A DNA stretch of 64,000 nt from Flavobacterium sp. MFBS3-15 (GCF_026107645.2 NZ_JAPCHV010000008.1:62001-126000), one strand, 5' to 3'. Numbered from the stretch's first letter, positions 17,370 to 25,118 are shown. Notes: generated by a model from the letters alone, not told the origin. Made by a program: numbers and translations.

Positions 17370-18533
17370 ATGAAAAATATAGCTAAGGCAGCCATCCTTT
17401 TTTGCTTAACAATCCTCTTGCCCGTGGGCTTAAAAGCACAGGAAATCCCGAGGGTGCAAGCACTGCAGATTAAATCAAAAATACTAAGTCAGGACAGGCC
17501 AATACTGGTATTTACACCCCGGTTTTATGATGAGCGTGAACTGGTGAGTTATGATGTGATTTACGTTTTCGATGCCCAAAACCGCGAGATGTTCGACATG
17601 GTGCATGCGGCAATGGGTTTTACCGACAAGCCGAGAAGCTGCATTGTCGTAGGCATCTGCTCACCGCCTTATCCGGACCAGGATTACTACAGGAATAGCG
17701 ATTACCTTCCAAAGCCGGTTAACGTGGAGCAACTTTCGCTTACAAATAATCCCAATGCAGAGAATTTCTGGAAATACGTTACGAATGAGGTTATGCCTTT
17801 CATAGATAAAAAGTTCCGCACCACATCGGAGAAGTATGCGATAGGGCATTCGCTAAGCGCATCATTCGTGCTGGACAAGGCTATCCATGCGCCGCCGGTT
17901 TTTAAAGGCTGCCTTGCGATTTCGCCGAATCTGGCCTATGATGAGTACAGGCTGGCTAATGATTTCATTGCGGCCGATTTCAACAAGCCCGGTGAAAAAA
18001 GGTTCCTCTACATCAGCCAGGGGAATGAACTAATAAAAATGAGGGAAGAGTGGGGGATCAGCTATAAGAAAGTCAAAACATTCATTGATGCCAAAGACGA
18101 TTTTGGAAAGTATACCGTATTGGTAAAGGAATTCCCTGAAGAAAACCACTTGCATACCTATGTGCCGTCGCTCATGTACGGATTGAAGAAGCTCAATGCC
18201 TTTGTTGGGAGCAATCCGGCAAAACCACAGGGCGATCAATGGCTGGTTAGTTTTAAAGTCATTGTACCAAATAAAAACGACGATGCCTTTATCGCCGGAA
18301 ACCAATATAGCCTCGGTGACTGGGATCCCGGGAAAGTAAAGCTGAAAAAAGTCTCTGATTTTGAAAGGGAGATAACCCTCAGCGTACAATTCCCCCTTGA
18401 GTTCAGGATAACGCGTGGCAGCTGGGACTCGAAGGCGGCAACCGACCAAAGCGAAGACGACAACATCGTGATTGCAAAACCCGGCAAAAGCAAAACGGTT
18501 AAAGTGAAAGTGGAGGCGTGGTATGACAGGTAA
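17370..18533 (+). CDS. exported esterase with C-terminal starch-binding-like domain
   Basis: 387 residues. The signal peptide MKNIAKAAILFCLTILLPVGLKAQ fixes the start at 17370 rather than the GTG at 17361. Residues about 30-275 form an alpha/beta hydrolase of the esterase D (PF00756) type with the nucleophile elbow GHSLS in YAIGHSLSASFVLD; the acid is uncertain and the His is probably in EENHLHTY. Residues about 290-385 resemble a CBM20-type beta sandwich (FIAGNQYSLGDWDPGKVKL), a fold that often binds alpha-glucans. The pairing suggests acyl removal from a carbohydrate or siderophore-like substrate in the periplasm, but the substrate is not evident. Confidence 0.78.
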   Translation: MKNIAKAAILFCLTILLPVGLKAQEIPRVQALQIKSKILSQDRPILVFTPRFYDERELVSYDVIYVFDAQNREMFDMVHAAMGFTDKPRSCIVVGICSPPYPDQDYYRNSDYLPKPVNVEQLSLTNNPNAENFWKYVTNEVMPFIDKKFRTTSEKYAIGHSLSASFVLDKAIHAPPVFKGCLAISPNLAYDEYRLANDFIAADFNKPGEKRFLYISQGNELIKMREEWGISYKKVKTFIDAKDDFGKYTVLVKEFPEENHLHTYVPSLMYGLKKLNAFVGSNPAKPQGDQWLVSFKVIVPNKNDDAFIAGNQYSLGDWDPGKVKLKKVSDFEREITLSVQFPLEFRITRGSWDSKAATDQSEDDNIVIAKPGKSKTVKVKVEAWYDR

Positions 18534-18574
18534 TCCGCAAAATTTTCCTACCTTAGTGAGGTAAAATTTCCAAA

Positions 18575-19033
18575 ATGAAAAAACTACTCCTGCTGGCAAC
18601 CCTGTTTGCCTTTGCATCATGTGACAACACAGTGCTATACAACGAGACTGCCGAAGACTTTAAGGACAATCGCTGGCTGGCAACCGATGTGAAGAATTTT
18701 GAATTTGAACTGGCGAGGGATATCAATGCCGGAGACATCATCATGAAATTTTCGCATGTGCACGATCCCCAGTTTACAACCATTCCCGTGGAAGCAGTGA
18801 TCACCTATCCCTCAGGGGAAAAGGAAAACGTTGCGCTTAATCTTGAGCTTAAGGATAAAGAAGGGAATGACCTTTCGGAGTGCCTGGGCGACGTGTGCGA
18901 CCTTTTTACACCGCTGAAGGAAAACAGTAAGCTTTCTAAAGGGAAGTATAACATAGCAATCAGAAACAGTTTCCCGAACATCTACCTCCCCAATGCCATT
19001 ACGGTGGGCATAAGCGTGGAAACCGACAATTAA
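18575..19033 (+). CDS. small lipoprotein, possibly GldH-like
   Basis: 152 residues with a lipoprotein signal (MKKLLLLATLFAFASC, lipidated Cys16). The remaining beta-rich domain has the order strand - LNLELKDKEGNDLSECLGDV - FTPLKENSKLSKGKYNIAI - AITVGISVE, which resembles the gliding motility lipoprotein GldH in layout (a 'DKNGK-lGkGlGD' turn followed by 'KGKYTFEI...VGIRIE'). It is not in the usual gldH neighbourhood, so I treat it as a GldH-like paralogue at low confidence. The carboxypeptidase-regulatory gene follows 10 bases later, probably in the same operon. Confidence 0.5.
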   Translation: MKKLLLLATLFAFASCDNTVLYNETAEDFKDNRWLATDVKNFEFELARDINAGDIIMKFSHVHDPQFTTIPVEAVITYPSGEKENVALNLELKDKEGNDLSECLGDVCDLFTPLKENSKLSKGKYNIAIRNSFPNIYLPNAITVGISVETDN

Positions 19034-19043
19034 CGGCGTTGCG

Positions 19044-20129
19044 ATGAAGTACATATTTGCTATTCTTTTATTGGGCTTTTTCCTTCCGTTGGATGCCCAG
19101 ACTATTTCCGGTTATGTGTATGACGAACCCGAAAACAAGCCGCTGGAGGGTGCGTCGGTCTACCTCGATGGTACAACGCTTTCGTCCACTACAGATGCAC
19201 GGGGCTTTTTCCGCATCACTGCACCGCAAAAGTACAATGCCGCACTGGTGGTCAGCTTCATAGGGTTTGAAACCCTGCGCGTAGAAGATCCTTTCAGCTA
19301 TTGCAAGCCCTTTAAAGTATTGCTGCGCGAAGAGTCAACCCGCCTGGACGAGGTGGTCGTGACAAAAAAGAAAGGCCCCTTTAGCCGCAGGCAATTGCTG
19401 GGTGCTTTCCGGGAGGAGTTCCTTGGCCGCTCAAGGGCAGGCCGCTCCTGCACGATTGAAAACGAGGACGACATTACACTCTGGTATGACGTCGACGACA
19501 ACACGCTGTATGCCGTTGCCGCAAAGCCGATCCGTATTGTAAACAAGCGACTGCAATACAAGGTAGTATTTGAGCTGGCCGGCTTTAATGTAAAGTACCG
19601 TGCCCAAAGCCTCTCCGAATATGATGTGTTGGGCAACTATTTTGCCGGTACCACTTTTTATACCGATACCGCCAAAAACAAAAAGAAGGCTGCCAAAGTG
19701 CGCAGCGAGGCTTACCTTGGATCGCCTACCCACCTGGTGCGCACCATTGTGGCAGGCGATTGGGAAAAGCAGAAGTTCAGGTTTTACACCGGCAGCTTCC
19801 CCGATAATCCGCACGATTATTTTGGCGTAAGCGATACGCTTGACCTGAAAAAAGTACGCCTGCTGAAAATGCCGCCCGAAGGTTCGAAGAAGGCCGGTGT
19901 TTTTGCGATTAACCCAAAGAAGGAAGAAGGTAAGTTCAGCGGTGTGAGCTTTAATATCCTGTATGATAAAAAACAGCAATCGGCCATCAGCTTTAAAATG
20001 GGTACGTTCTATGTTGATGCCAACGGGCTCTTTTTCCCGCTAAACGAACTGACCTTTAGCGGCCACATGGCGAGCCTCAAGGCCGGCGATCTCCTGCCCG
20101 TTGATTACAGGCATGGGGAAAGCCCATAG
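19044..20129 (+). CDS. exported carboxypeptidase-regulatory-like domain protein
   Basis: 361 residues, signal peptide MKYIFAILLLGFFLPLDAQ, then an N-terminal CarboxypepD_reg-like beta sandwich (residues 20-100; ISGYVYDEPENKPLEGASVY, FIGFETLRV, RLDEVVVTK), the same module found at the start of SusC proteins. The remaining 260 residues are beta-rich and predicted outside the inner membrane but lack the TonB plug and barrel, so this is not a SusC; it resembles stand-alone Bacteroidota proteins with this module. It follows the small lipoprotein gene by 10 bases. Function unknown. Confidence 0.75.
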   Translation: MKYIFAILLLGFFLPLDAQTISGYVYDEPENKPLEGASVYLDGTTLSSTTDARGFFRITAPQKYNAALVVSFIGFETLRVEDPFSYCKPFKVLLREESTRLDEVVVTKKKGPFSRRQLLGAFREEFLGRSRAGRSCTIENEDDITLWYDVDDNTLYAVAAKPIRIVNKRLQYKVVFELAGFNVKYRAQSLSEYDVLGNYFAGTTFYTDTAKNKKKAAKVRSEAYLGSPTHLVRTIVAGDWEKQKFRFYTGSFPDNPHDYFGVSDTLDLKKVRLLKMPPEGSKKAGVFAINPKKEEGKFSGVSFNILYDKKQQSAISFKMGTFYVDANGLFFPLNELTFSGHMASLKAGDLLPVDYRHGESP

Positions 20130-20213
20130 TGATGAGATATTAATGCTGTGTGGAAGAAAAAAGCGTAAGAGCGTTTGAGTGAATATTGGAGCATTGTGCG
20201 CCGCGGCGGATCG

Positions 20214-20239
20214 CTTCTTTTGTTTCAAGACAAAAGAAG
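20214..20239. repeat. short hairpin repeat, copy 1
   Basis: 10-bp perfect stem CTTCTTTTGT / ACAAAAGAAG around the loop TTCAAG, lying between convergent genes. The same stem with loop TTCAGG recurs at 23892-23917. Possibly a transcription terminator or a small dispersed palindrome. Confidence 0.75.
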
Positions 20240-20266
20240 AAAGGCTTACACTTCCCGATTGTCAGG

Positions 20267-20740
20267 TTACTTACAATACGTCAATATCGTAATCCCTCCC
20301 ATGCCATCGGGTATGGTAAGCTGCATTTTGCCGTCCTTCAGCGCTACCATAAGGGTTTCGGTTGTTTTGGCGGCATCATCATTCACGATATTGATGTACC
20401 ATTTTTTGTTTTGCTCCTGCAAACTAAAAGTGCCGCTGGCCGTCTGGCCTGCCATGGATTGCTCTACATAGTTGCCTTTAATTACGAAGCTGCCATCTTT
20501 GTAGTCGGCAAGGCCCGCCCGTATGTCGGCAATCATGGCTTCCTTTTGGCTCGGGCCAAGTGTCGAGGCCTCATATTCGGCAGGTAGGGTAACCACATCG
20601 GTCTTAAAATCCCAGTTGATTCCGTTCACATTAAAGGCGCATATCTTCCAGGCGCCCTGCAGCCTTTCCTGCGTAATGGCCTGGGCTGAGGCTAGTGTTG
20701 CAATAAGAAAAAATGCCAGGGAGTAAAATAAGGTTTTCAT
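20267..20740 (-). CDS. exported lipocalin-like protein, copy 2
   Basis: 157 residues with a signal peptide (MKTLFYSLAFFLIATLASAQ) followed by a small beta-barrel-like domain opening with ITQERLQGAWKICAFNVNG, the LxGxW start seen in lipocalin-like (DUF4923/DUF5004-type) exported proteins. It is a paralogue of the gene at 20810-21274, to which the opening (LTEKDLQGNWKLSALETSG) and the Gly/Thr-rich strands align. Ligand unknown. A terminator separates the two copies, so they are not strictly one operon. Confidence 0.7.
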   Translation of the reverse strand: MKTLFYSLAFFLIATLASAQAITQERLQGAWKICAFNVNGINWDFKTDVVTLPAEYEASTLGPSQKEAMIADIRAGLADYKDGSFVIKGNYVEQSMAGQTASGTFSLQEQNKKWYINIVNDDAAKTTETLMVALKDGKMQLTIPDGMGGITILTYCK

Positions 20741-20756
20741 GGGTATTTGATATCAT

Positions 20757-20784
20757 AAAAAAAGCCCCGCATTGCACGGGACTT
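20757..20784 (-). terminator. Rho-independent terminator for the upstream lipocalin-like gene
   Basis: Read on the minus strand: AAGTCCCG / CGGGGCTT (20784-20777 with 20769-20762, one G-U pair), 7-base loop, then a run of T (bases 20763-20757). Confidence 0.85.
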
Positions 20785-20809
20785 CATAATAAACCCTCTT
20801 TGGGTAAAT

Positions 20810-21274
20810 TTATTGCTTTGCGTACACAAATACTGCCGACGCGCCGCCTTCAGATTCTTCAAGGCGCAATTTTTTATCGACAATAGAAACGGTAATTTCT
20901 TTTGTTGACCCGTCGCCCTCTGTAAGCGTCAGGATGTTTTTGCCGTCTTTTTGAGACAGTACAAAAGTACCTTCCTGCCCTTCAGGCCCCAGGGTTTGCT
21001 TCAGCGTCTTACCTTCAATCTTAGCATAAGCTTCCTTAAACATTTCCATAGCCTGTGCCATGCCGGCATTCATTTGCTGCTTTTGGTCATCAGTAAGCTG
21101 CGCTTCCATCTCAGGAGGGAGTACGATTTTCTCTTTTTCTACATCGATCACCATTCCTGAAGTTTCAAGGGCAGAAAGCTTCCAGTTGCCCTGAAGGTCT
21201 TTTTCGGTCAGTTTCTGGGCAGATGCAACTGTAGAGAGGCATACGGCCACAAAAAGGAACATTAATTTTTTCAT
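20810..21274 (-). CDS. exported lipocalin-like protein, copy 1
   Basis: 154 residues, signal peptide MKKLMFLFVAVCLSTVASAQ, then the LxGxW motif in LTEKDLQGNWKLSALETSG. A helical insert (QLTDDQKQQMNAGMAQAMEM) interrupts the beta strands at about residues 60-85. The C-terminal strands read GTFVLSQKDGKNILTLTEGD. It is a paralogue of the downstream gene on the same strand. No enzyme signature; probably a periplasmic or outer-membrane-associated binding protein. Confidence 0.7.
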   Translation of the reverse strand: MKKLMFLFVAVCLSTVASAQKLTEKDLQGNWKLSALETSGMVIDVEKEKIVLPPEMEAQLTDDQKQQMNAGMAQAMEMFKEAYAKIEGKTLKQTLGPEGQEGTFVLSQKDGKNILTLTEGDGSTKEITVSIVDKKLRLEESEGGASAVFVYAKQ

Positions 21275-21439
21275 GTTATCAGTGTTATAAGGTAGCTAAA
21301 ATATTAAATTTACTCTTCGGTTGTTCCGTAATCCAAATATTTAACAGGCGGAAGCAGTATTTTAGCGGTTGCCAATTAATTAATTAATGATTAATGATAA
21401 AATATTGCGCAAATTCCCCAGTGATTTCAGGGAAAAAAT

Positions 21440-21447
21440 TAAATTTG
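21440..21447 (+). promoter_or_regulatory. TAnnTTTG -7 element for the unknown gene at 21503
   Basis: TAAATTTG at 21440-21447 would give a leader of about 50 bases. No TTTG sits at the expected -33 distance. The surrounding gap (21275-21502) is AT-rich and otherwise featureless. Confidence 0.35.
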
Positions 21448-21502
21448 TTAAAACTATTTCATCTATATTCCATAGCCCCAATTAACCAATAAACTTATAT
21501 AT

Positions 21503-22123
21503 ATGTCAACACACGTATTTACATCGGAGGAAATCCTTGAGAGCATCGCTGCATGGCAGGCAATCATTAGCAACAGTGCGCAACTCATCAAAGCCCTTGA
21601 ACAGGGTAACACCTTCACTTATGATAACATTAAGCAGGCAGAGCCAACAGAATATATACACGCTTACCCGGGAATTTTTGAGGATAAATTATATTTCTTC
21701 GTAATACCTGATGCTTATGATAATGAAGCGTATAAAGATGAGATCAACCTGCACACCCAGTGCCGGCCGGTAATATGGACGTTAATGGGTTCGCATACGA
21801 TACCCGATTGGGAAGCCGAACTGCGCATAGCCCGTTGGATTGAGCATTACCAGGCTTTTGTAGTAAAGCAGGTTTCAGATCCTGTCGGTATGTTTAAGGC
21901 CTTTAATATCCCTGCGGATGATTTTGCAGGCGACGAGTGCCTTGCTACTTTGGGCTTGCAACTCCAGGGTGCCGAAGGGCCCATGTCGGCAGACCTTATT
22001 GTAGCGAATGCCAATGATAAGACTTTGGTAGAATTTGATGATTTTGTAAACCCTGTGCCGCCTTTTGGTGCCGCTGCACTAGAATCAAGTTTCTATTTAT
22101 TACAAGCTGCGGCATCTATCTAA
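21503..22123 (+). CDS. unknown cytosolic-looking protein, intact member of a local family
   Basis: 206 residues, acidic, without signal peptide, Cys-pair motif or membrane segment. The N-terminal half is helical (FTSEEILESIAAWQAIISNS), the middle has IHAYPGIFEDKLYFFVIPD, and the C-terminus ends DLIVAN...PVPPF...SFYLLQAAASI. I do not recognise the family. Its C-terminal 40 residues are echoed by a decayed fragment at 22831-23005, so more than one copy once stood here. An unknown membrane protein starts 8 bases downstream and a two-component system follows; whether they work together is untested. Confidence 0.65.
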   Translation: MSTHVFTSEEILESIAAWQAIISNSAQLIKALEQGNTFTYDNIKQAEPTEYIHAYPGIFEDKLYFFVIPDAYDNEAYKDEINLHTQCRPVIWTLMGSHTIPDWEAELRIARWIEHYQAFVVKQVSDPVGMFKAFNIPADDFAGDECLATLGLQLQGAEGPMSADLIVANANDKTLVEFDDFVNPVPPFGAAALESSFYLLQAAASI

Positions 22124-22131
22124 TTTAATAC

Positions 22132-22779
22132 ATGACCTTTACCAGTTTATATAAATTACTCAATTTTTTATCGCCTTTTATCCTAATTATGGGATTAGGT
22201 ATAGGTCTGCCCTACTTTAAACGCTTAAATAATATTCACAAAGGCATCATTGGCTATTTGCTAATGATGCTTTTAATTGATATGGCAAGCAGGTTTTTTC
22301 AGTACAATTTCGGAAATAACCTGATCGTACTGCTTGTATATAGTCTCGTTGAAATGTTATTTTTTGTTTTCTTTTATTATAAATTTCTTTTTAAGGCAAG
22401 CCATATACTGATAAAACTGTTTAGTATTATCGCTGCATCATATATAATTTGGGAATTATTCTACTTTTCAAACAATGTTCGCCAATTTCAGTCTTATGCA
22501 AAAGTCGCAGATAATTTTGTTATTATAACTTTAGCACTTGCCTTTTTCAGCGAAAAAATTCATGAATACAAAGAATCGAAACTTGATAGTTTTTACCTAA
22601 ATGCCGTGATATTAATCTTTTTTTCGATTAATCTGATTTTTTTCCTGCCACTTAATTTTATATTAAATGAACGAACAGGGCTTTATTTCTGGCTTGTTAA
22701 TTTGATAACAACAGTATCCTTTTATTCTTACCTGATTTATTCTATTATAAAAAACGGGAAAAATTTTAAAAAAGCATAG
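22132..22779 (+). CDS. polytopic membrane protein of unknown function
   Basis: 215 residues with about six to seven hydrophobic helices (for example FLSPFILIMGLGIGLPYF, YLLMMLLIDMASRFF, LIVLLVYSLVEMLFFVFFYY, AVILIFFSINLIFFLPLNF). No catalytic or transport signature. The gene is visibly more AT-rich than its neighbours, which may reflect its hydrophobic codons or recent acquisition. It lies 8 bases after the unknown 206-residue gene and upstream of a sensor kinase whose own membrane part is only a single helix, so a role as a signalling partner is possible but speculative. Confidence 0.6.
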   Translation: MTFTSLYKLLNFLSPFILIMGLGIGLPYFKRLNNIHKGIIGYLLMMLLIDMASRFFQYNFGNNLIVLLVYSLVEMLFFVFFYYKFLFKASHILIKLFSIIAASYIIWELFYFSNNVRQFQSYAKVADNFVIITLALAFFSEKIHEYKESKLDSFYLNAVILIFFSINLIFFLPLNFILNERTGLYFWLVNLITTVSFYSYLIYSIIKNGKNFKKA

Positions 22780-22830
22780 AAATAAAAATTTTGTAAATTA
22801 GTATTTTATTAACTAATAAATCAACTAATT

Positions 22831-23005
22831 ATGAAAGGAATCGCAGGTATATCTTGCATTGAAAGCAGTGAGTACGCGCTTTGTGGCAGAGTTGATCGTC
22901 ATCAATAAGACAAGCAGCGCTACGTATTATGATAATTATGCGACACCAGTACCACAATATAGCGTAACATTGCCGCAGACAAGCTTCTATCTGCTGACAT
23001 TGTAG
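22831..23005 (+). pseudogene. decayed copy of the 21503-22123 gene family
   Basis: In the frame ending at the TAG at 23003-23005 the translation includes ELIVINKTSSATYYDNYATP, then VPQYSVTLPQTSFYLLTL. It aligns with the C-terminus of the intact gene (DLIVAN..., then PVP..., then SFYLLQ), with the same spacing. The ATG at 22831 is in a different frame and stops after 25 codons, and the C-terminal frame has no start, so the copy is frameshifted and has lost most of its body. A terminator follows at 23026, as expected for a gene end. Confidence 0.6.
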
Positions 23006-23025
23006 CTAAGTGAATGAAATTACAG

Positions 23026-23063
23026 AGGGCAGCCGGTAGTCATTTGATTATTGGCTGCCTTTT
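23026..23063 (+). terminator. Rho-independent terminator after the decayed gene
   Basis: Stem AGGGCAGCC / GGCTGCCTT (23026-23034 with 23053-23061, one G-U pair) followed by T residues. It lies inside the upstream open extension of the sensor kinase frame, which argues that translation of the kinase starts downstream. Confidence 0.7.
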
Positions 23064-23089
23064 CCTTTACATTTCTCCCTTAAACTTCC

Positions 23090-23097
23090 TACTTTTG
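23090..23097 (+). promoter_or_regulatory. TAnnTTTG -7 element for the sensor kinase
   Basis: TACTTTTG lies 15 bases before the ATG at 23113 and after the preceding terminator, which supports 23113 (or the ATG at 23119) as the start. Confidence 0.5.
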
Positions 23098-23112
23098 GGG
23101 CATTATTACCCG

Positions 23113-23871
23113 ATGTTTATGGAAAAATGGCAGGACCCCCAGGTAATTGCTATATGGATTACTATCATAGTCGTATTGATATTTACCATCATCCTTTTTG
23201 TGGTGAAGATCATGCATGCCGGCTATAAGCGCATGACCGAGGCCAACCTCCGCGAGGCACAGACCCGCCTGGAGCACCAGAAGAAACTCATGGAAACCAA
23301 CCTCGAGGCGCAGGAAAAGGAGCGCGGGCGCATTGCCGCCGACCTCCACGACAGCCTCATCGGCAAGCTTACCCTTATCCGGATGAAAAGCCAGATAGGG
23401 TCGCCACTACCTGAAATTGAAGGCCTGCTGGGCGAAAGCATCACCGAGGCACGCAGGATATCGCACGACCTTACGCCGCCGCTGCTCGAATTCTCCCGTG
23501 CCGAAGAACTCATGGAAGGCGTGATCAACCCGTGGAAAGAGAAAATGGACATCCGTTTCCATACCGATGTGCGCGTTGCCGCCGACCTTACCCCCGATGT
23601 AAAGATCCAGCTGCTGCGCATAGTGCAGGAACTGCTCACCAACATCATAAAGCACGCCGGCGCAACACAGGTACAGGTAGGCTTCCGCCATACGGCGAAT
23701 GGCATAGTACTGTCGGTTTCCGACAATGGCAAAGGCTTTGATGCCAAACAGCTCAAAAAAGGGCTGGGCCTCAACAGCCTCGAGTTCCGTATGCAGTACC
23801 TTAATGCCAGGTACAAAGTGCGCTCAAAACCGGGGCAGGGGACTACCACATTCATGGCTGCGGCTGTGTAG
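23113..23871 (+). CDS. NarL-type sensor histidine kinase
   Basis: About 252 residues from the chosen start: one membrane helix (VIAIWITIIVVLIFTIILFVV), a coiled-coil linker, then a HisKA_3-type dimerisation domain with the H-box ERGRIAADLHDSLIGKL and a HATPase domain with N-box VQELLTNIIKHA and G-boxes SVSDNGKGFD and KGLGLNSLEFR. There is no large sensory domain; input must come through the membrane helix or a partner. The frame is open 33 codons further upstream to 23014, but that stretch contains a terminator and promoter. Its partner is the LuxR-type regulator 124 bases downstream. Confidence 0.9.
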   Translation: MFMEKWQDPQVIAIWITIIVVLIFTIILFVVKIMHAGYKRMTEANLREAQTRLEHQKKLMETNLEAQEKERGRIAADLHDSLIGKLTLIRMKSQIGSPLPEIEGLLGESITEARRISHDLTPPLLEFSRAEELMEGVINPWKEKMDIRFHTDVRVAADLTPDVKIQLLRIVQELLTNIIKHAGATQVQVGFRHTANGIVLSVSDNGKGFDAKQLKKGLGLNSLEFRMQYLNARYKVRSKPGQGTTTFMAAAV

Positions 23872-23891
23872 AAGCTGGCCTTGAATTTTTA

Positions 23892-23917
23892 CTTCTTTTG
23901 TTTCAGGACAAAAGAAG
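23892..23917. repeat. short hairpin repeat, copy 2
   Basis: CTTCTTTTGT / ACAAAAGAAG stem with loop TTCAGG, matching 20214-20239 except for one loop base. It lies between the kinase and its response regulator, where it could reduce read-through. Confidence 0.75.
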
Positions 23918-23995
23918 AATTATATTTACGGAATCATTTACTTTGTTAAGCCTCCGTGACTATCGGGTGAAGTGAGGCCAAAAACAAACCAACCC

Positions 23996-24670
23996 ATGGA
24001 AAACATCAAAATAGCCATTACCGACGATGATGCGCTCATCGTAAGCCTTCTGCAGGCCTACCTGCACAGTGTAGAGGGGTTTGAGGTATTGTTTACCGCC
24101 AATGAAGGCAGTGCTTTACTGGAGCAGCTTGAGGCAGTCCCGGTACTACCCGACGTACTGATACTCGACCTGAAGATGGAAGGCATGGACGGCCTGCAGG
24201 TTGCCGAGCACATGAAGGCAAAGTATCCTTCGGTTAGTGTTATTGTGGTGTCATCGCATTACCAGCGCAGCTTTATGGGCTTCATGCTCAAAATGGGGGT
24301 GGCGGCCTTTTTGCCAAAAGGCATTTCACCCATCGACCTGGTTGAAATCATCCGTACCGTGCACAGCCAGGGTTACTACTTCCAGCCGGACCAGGTAAAT
24401 GCATTGCGTGACCAGATATCCTCCAAATCGCCAAAGCCATCACTGGAACAGGAAGACAGCCTCTCGGATAGGGAAACAGAAGTGCTGCGCCTCATTTGCC
24501 AGCAAAAGACTGCCAAGGAAATTGCCGATGCCCTGTTTACCACACAGCGTACCATAGAAGGGCATAAAAGCAGCCTTTTTGCCAAAACAGGCGCCAAGAA
24601 TATTGCCGGCCTTGTGATCTTTGCCATACAGCACGGCGTCATCAGGGTGGAGGAACTCCCCCTTATTTAG
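23996..24670 (+). CDS. NarL/LuxR-family response regulator
   Basis: About 224 residues from the ATG at 23996; the GTG at 23972 adds an unlikely leader. The receiver domain has the acidic triad ITDDDALIV, phosphoacceptor Asp in DVLILDLKMEG, Ser in VSSHYQ and Lys in AFLPKGISP. The C-terminal LuxR/GerE helix-turn-helix reads LSDRETEVLRLICQQKTAKEI, then TQRTIEGHKSSLFAKTGAKN. It is the output partner of the sensor kinase just upstream. Its targets are unknown; the neighbouring unknown genes and the structured RNA region downstream are candidates. Confidence 0.93.
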   Translation: MENIKIAITDDDALIVSLLQAYLHSVEGFEVLFTANEGSALLEQLEAVPVLPDVLILDLKMEGMDGLQVAEHMKAKYPSVSVIVVSSHYQRSFMGFMLKMGVAAFLPKGISPIDLVEIIRTVHSQGYYFQPDQVNALRDQISSKSPKPSLEQEDSLSDRETEVLRLICQQKTAKEIADALFTTQRTIEGHKSSLFAKTGAKNIAGLVIFAIQHGVIRVEELPLI

Positions 24671-24747
24671 CCTTAATTCCTTGTTTACAGGGTATTTAAG
24701 GTGTGTTTTATCTCTTTATCTTATCAAAATTTTAACATTTTTGCGGT

Positions 24748-24776
24748 AATTACCTGTTTTACAAAAACAGGTAATT
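24748..24776. repeat. 12-bp perfect palindrome, terminator or operator
   Basis: AATTACCTGTTT (24748-24759) and AAACAGGTAATT (24765-24776) with a 5-base loop. It lies 78 bases after the response regulator and 30 bases before the promoter of the structured region; it could terminate the former or control the latter. Confidence 0.65.
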
Positions 24777-24819
24777 TCTACCTATGCCGGATAATCCCTT
24801 CTTGCTACTTTTGACTCAG

Positions 24820-25075
24820 GATAATGATTAAATAATGTTATAGTTGCACAATACCATTTACAAAGTTATCTGATTAAAAAAGCCCGGCGGGATTAATAAT
24901 TCGGTGTTCATGCCCCCTAAGAATGCCAACCTCCCTCCCTACTGAATTATGTCTTACATAGTCCCGCCGCTTTTTTATTTTGAATGAAGGCAAACTTTTA
25001 GCGCCCCCAAGATGCCAAAAGTTTTTAGTTTTATAGATGTTAAGCAGCGGGTGTGGTAGCTCGCTGCTTTTTTTT
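24820..25075 (+). ncRNA. candidate structured non-coding RNA
   Basis: No credible reading frame. A -7 element TACTTTTG (24806-24813) would start transcription near 24820. The strand then folds into a long-range stem (24876-24892 with 24962-24976, GGCGGGA / TCCCGCC core, closing a 69-base loop and ending in six T residues), a second hairpin AAACTTTT / AAAAGTTT (24992-24999 with 25017-25024), and a classic terminator AAGCAGCG / CGCTGCTT (25042-25049 with 25062-25069) with eight T residues. The loops of the first two hairpins contain nearly the same sequence (GCCCCCTAAGAATGCCAA at 24912 and GCCCCCAAGATGCCAA at 25003). No protein gene precedes these terminators, so an RNA gene is the simplest reading; family unknown. 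Confidence 0.5.
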
Positions 25076-25094
25076 GCGGGTGTATATAAACCCA

Positions 25095-25118
25095 AAGCCC
25101 CCGCTTGCGCAGGGGCTT
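25095..25118 (-). terminator. hairpin terminator downstream of the GH5 gene
   Basis: On the minus strand the stem pairs 25118-25109 with 25104-25095 (AAGCCCC / GGGGCTT with one internal mismatch). It is GC-rich, with only a weak T-run after it, and lies 50 bases beyond the GH5 stop. Confidence 0.55.

Noticed and set aside
18575..19033. Firm assignment as gliding protein GldH
   Set aside because: Only the general order of motifs fits; the neighbours are not those I associate with gldH, so it is listed as GldH-like at low confidence.
21275..21502. Possible small gene or RNA between the lipocalin-like and unknown genes
   Set aside because: AT-rich, without a stable fold, frame or terminator; only a -7-like element is visible.
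23014..23112. Upstream extension of the NarL-type sensor kinase, which looks like a second membrane helix
   Set aside because: The extension contains a Rho-independent terminator (23026-23063) and a promoter -7 element (23090-23097), so it is unlikely to be translated.
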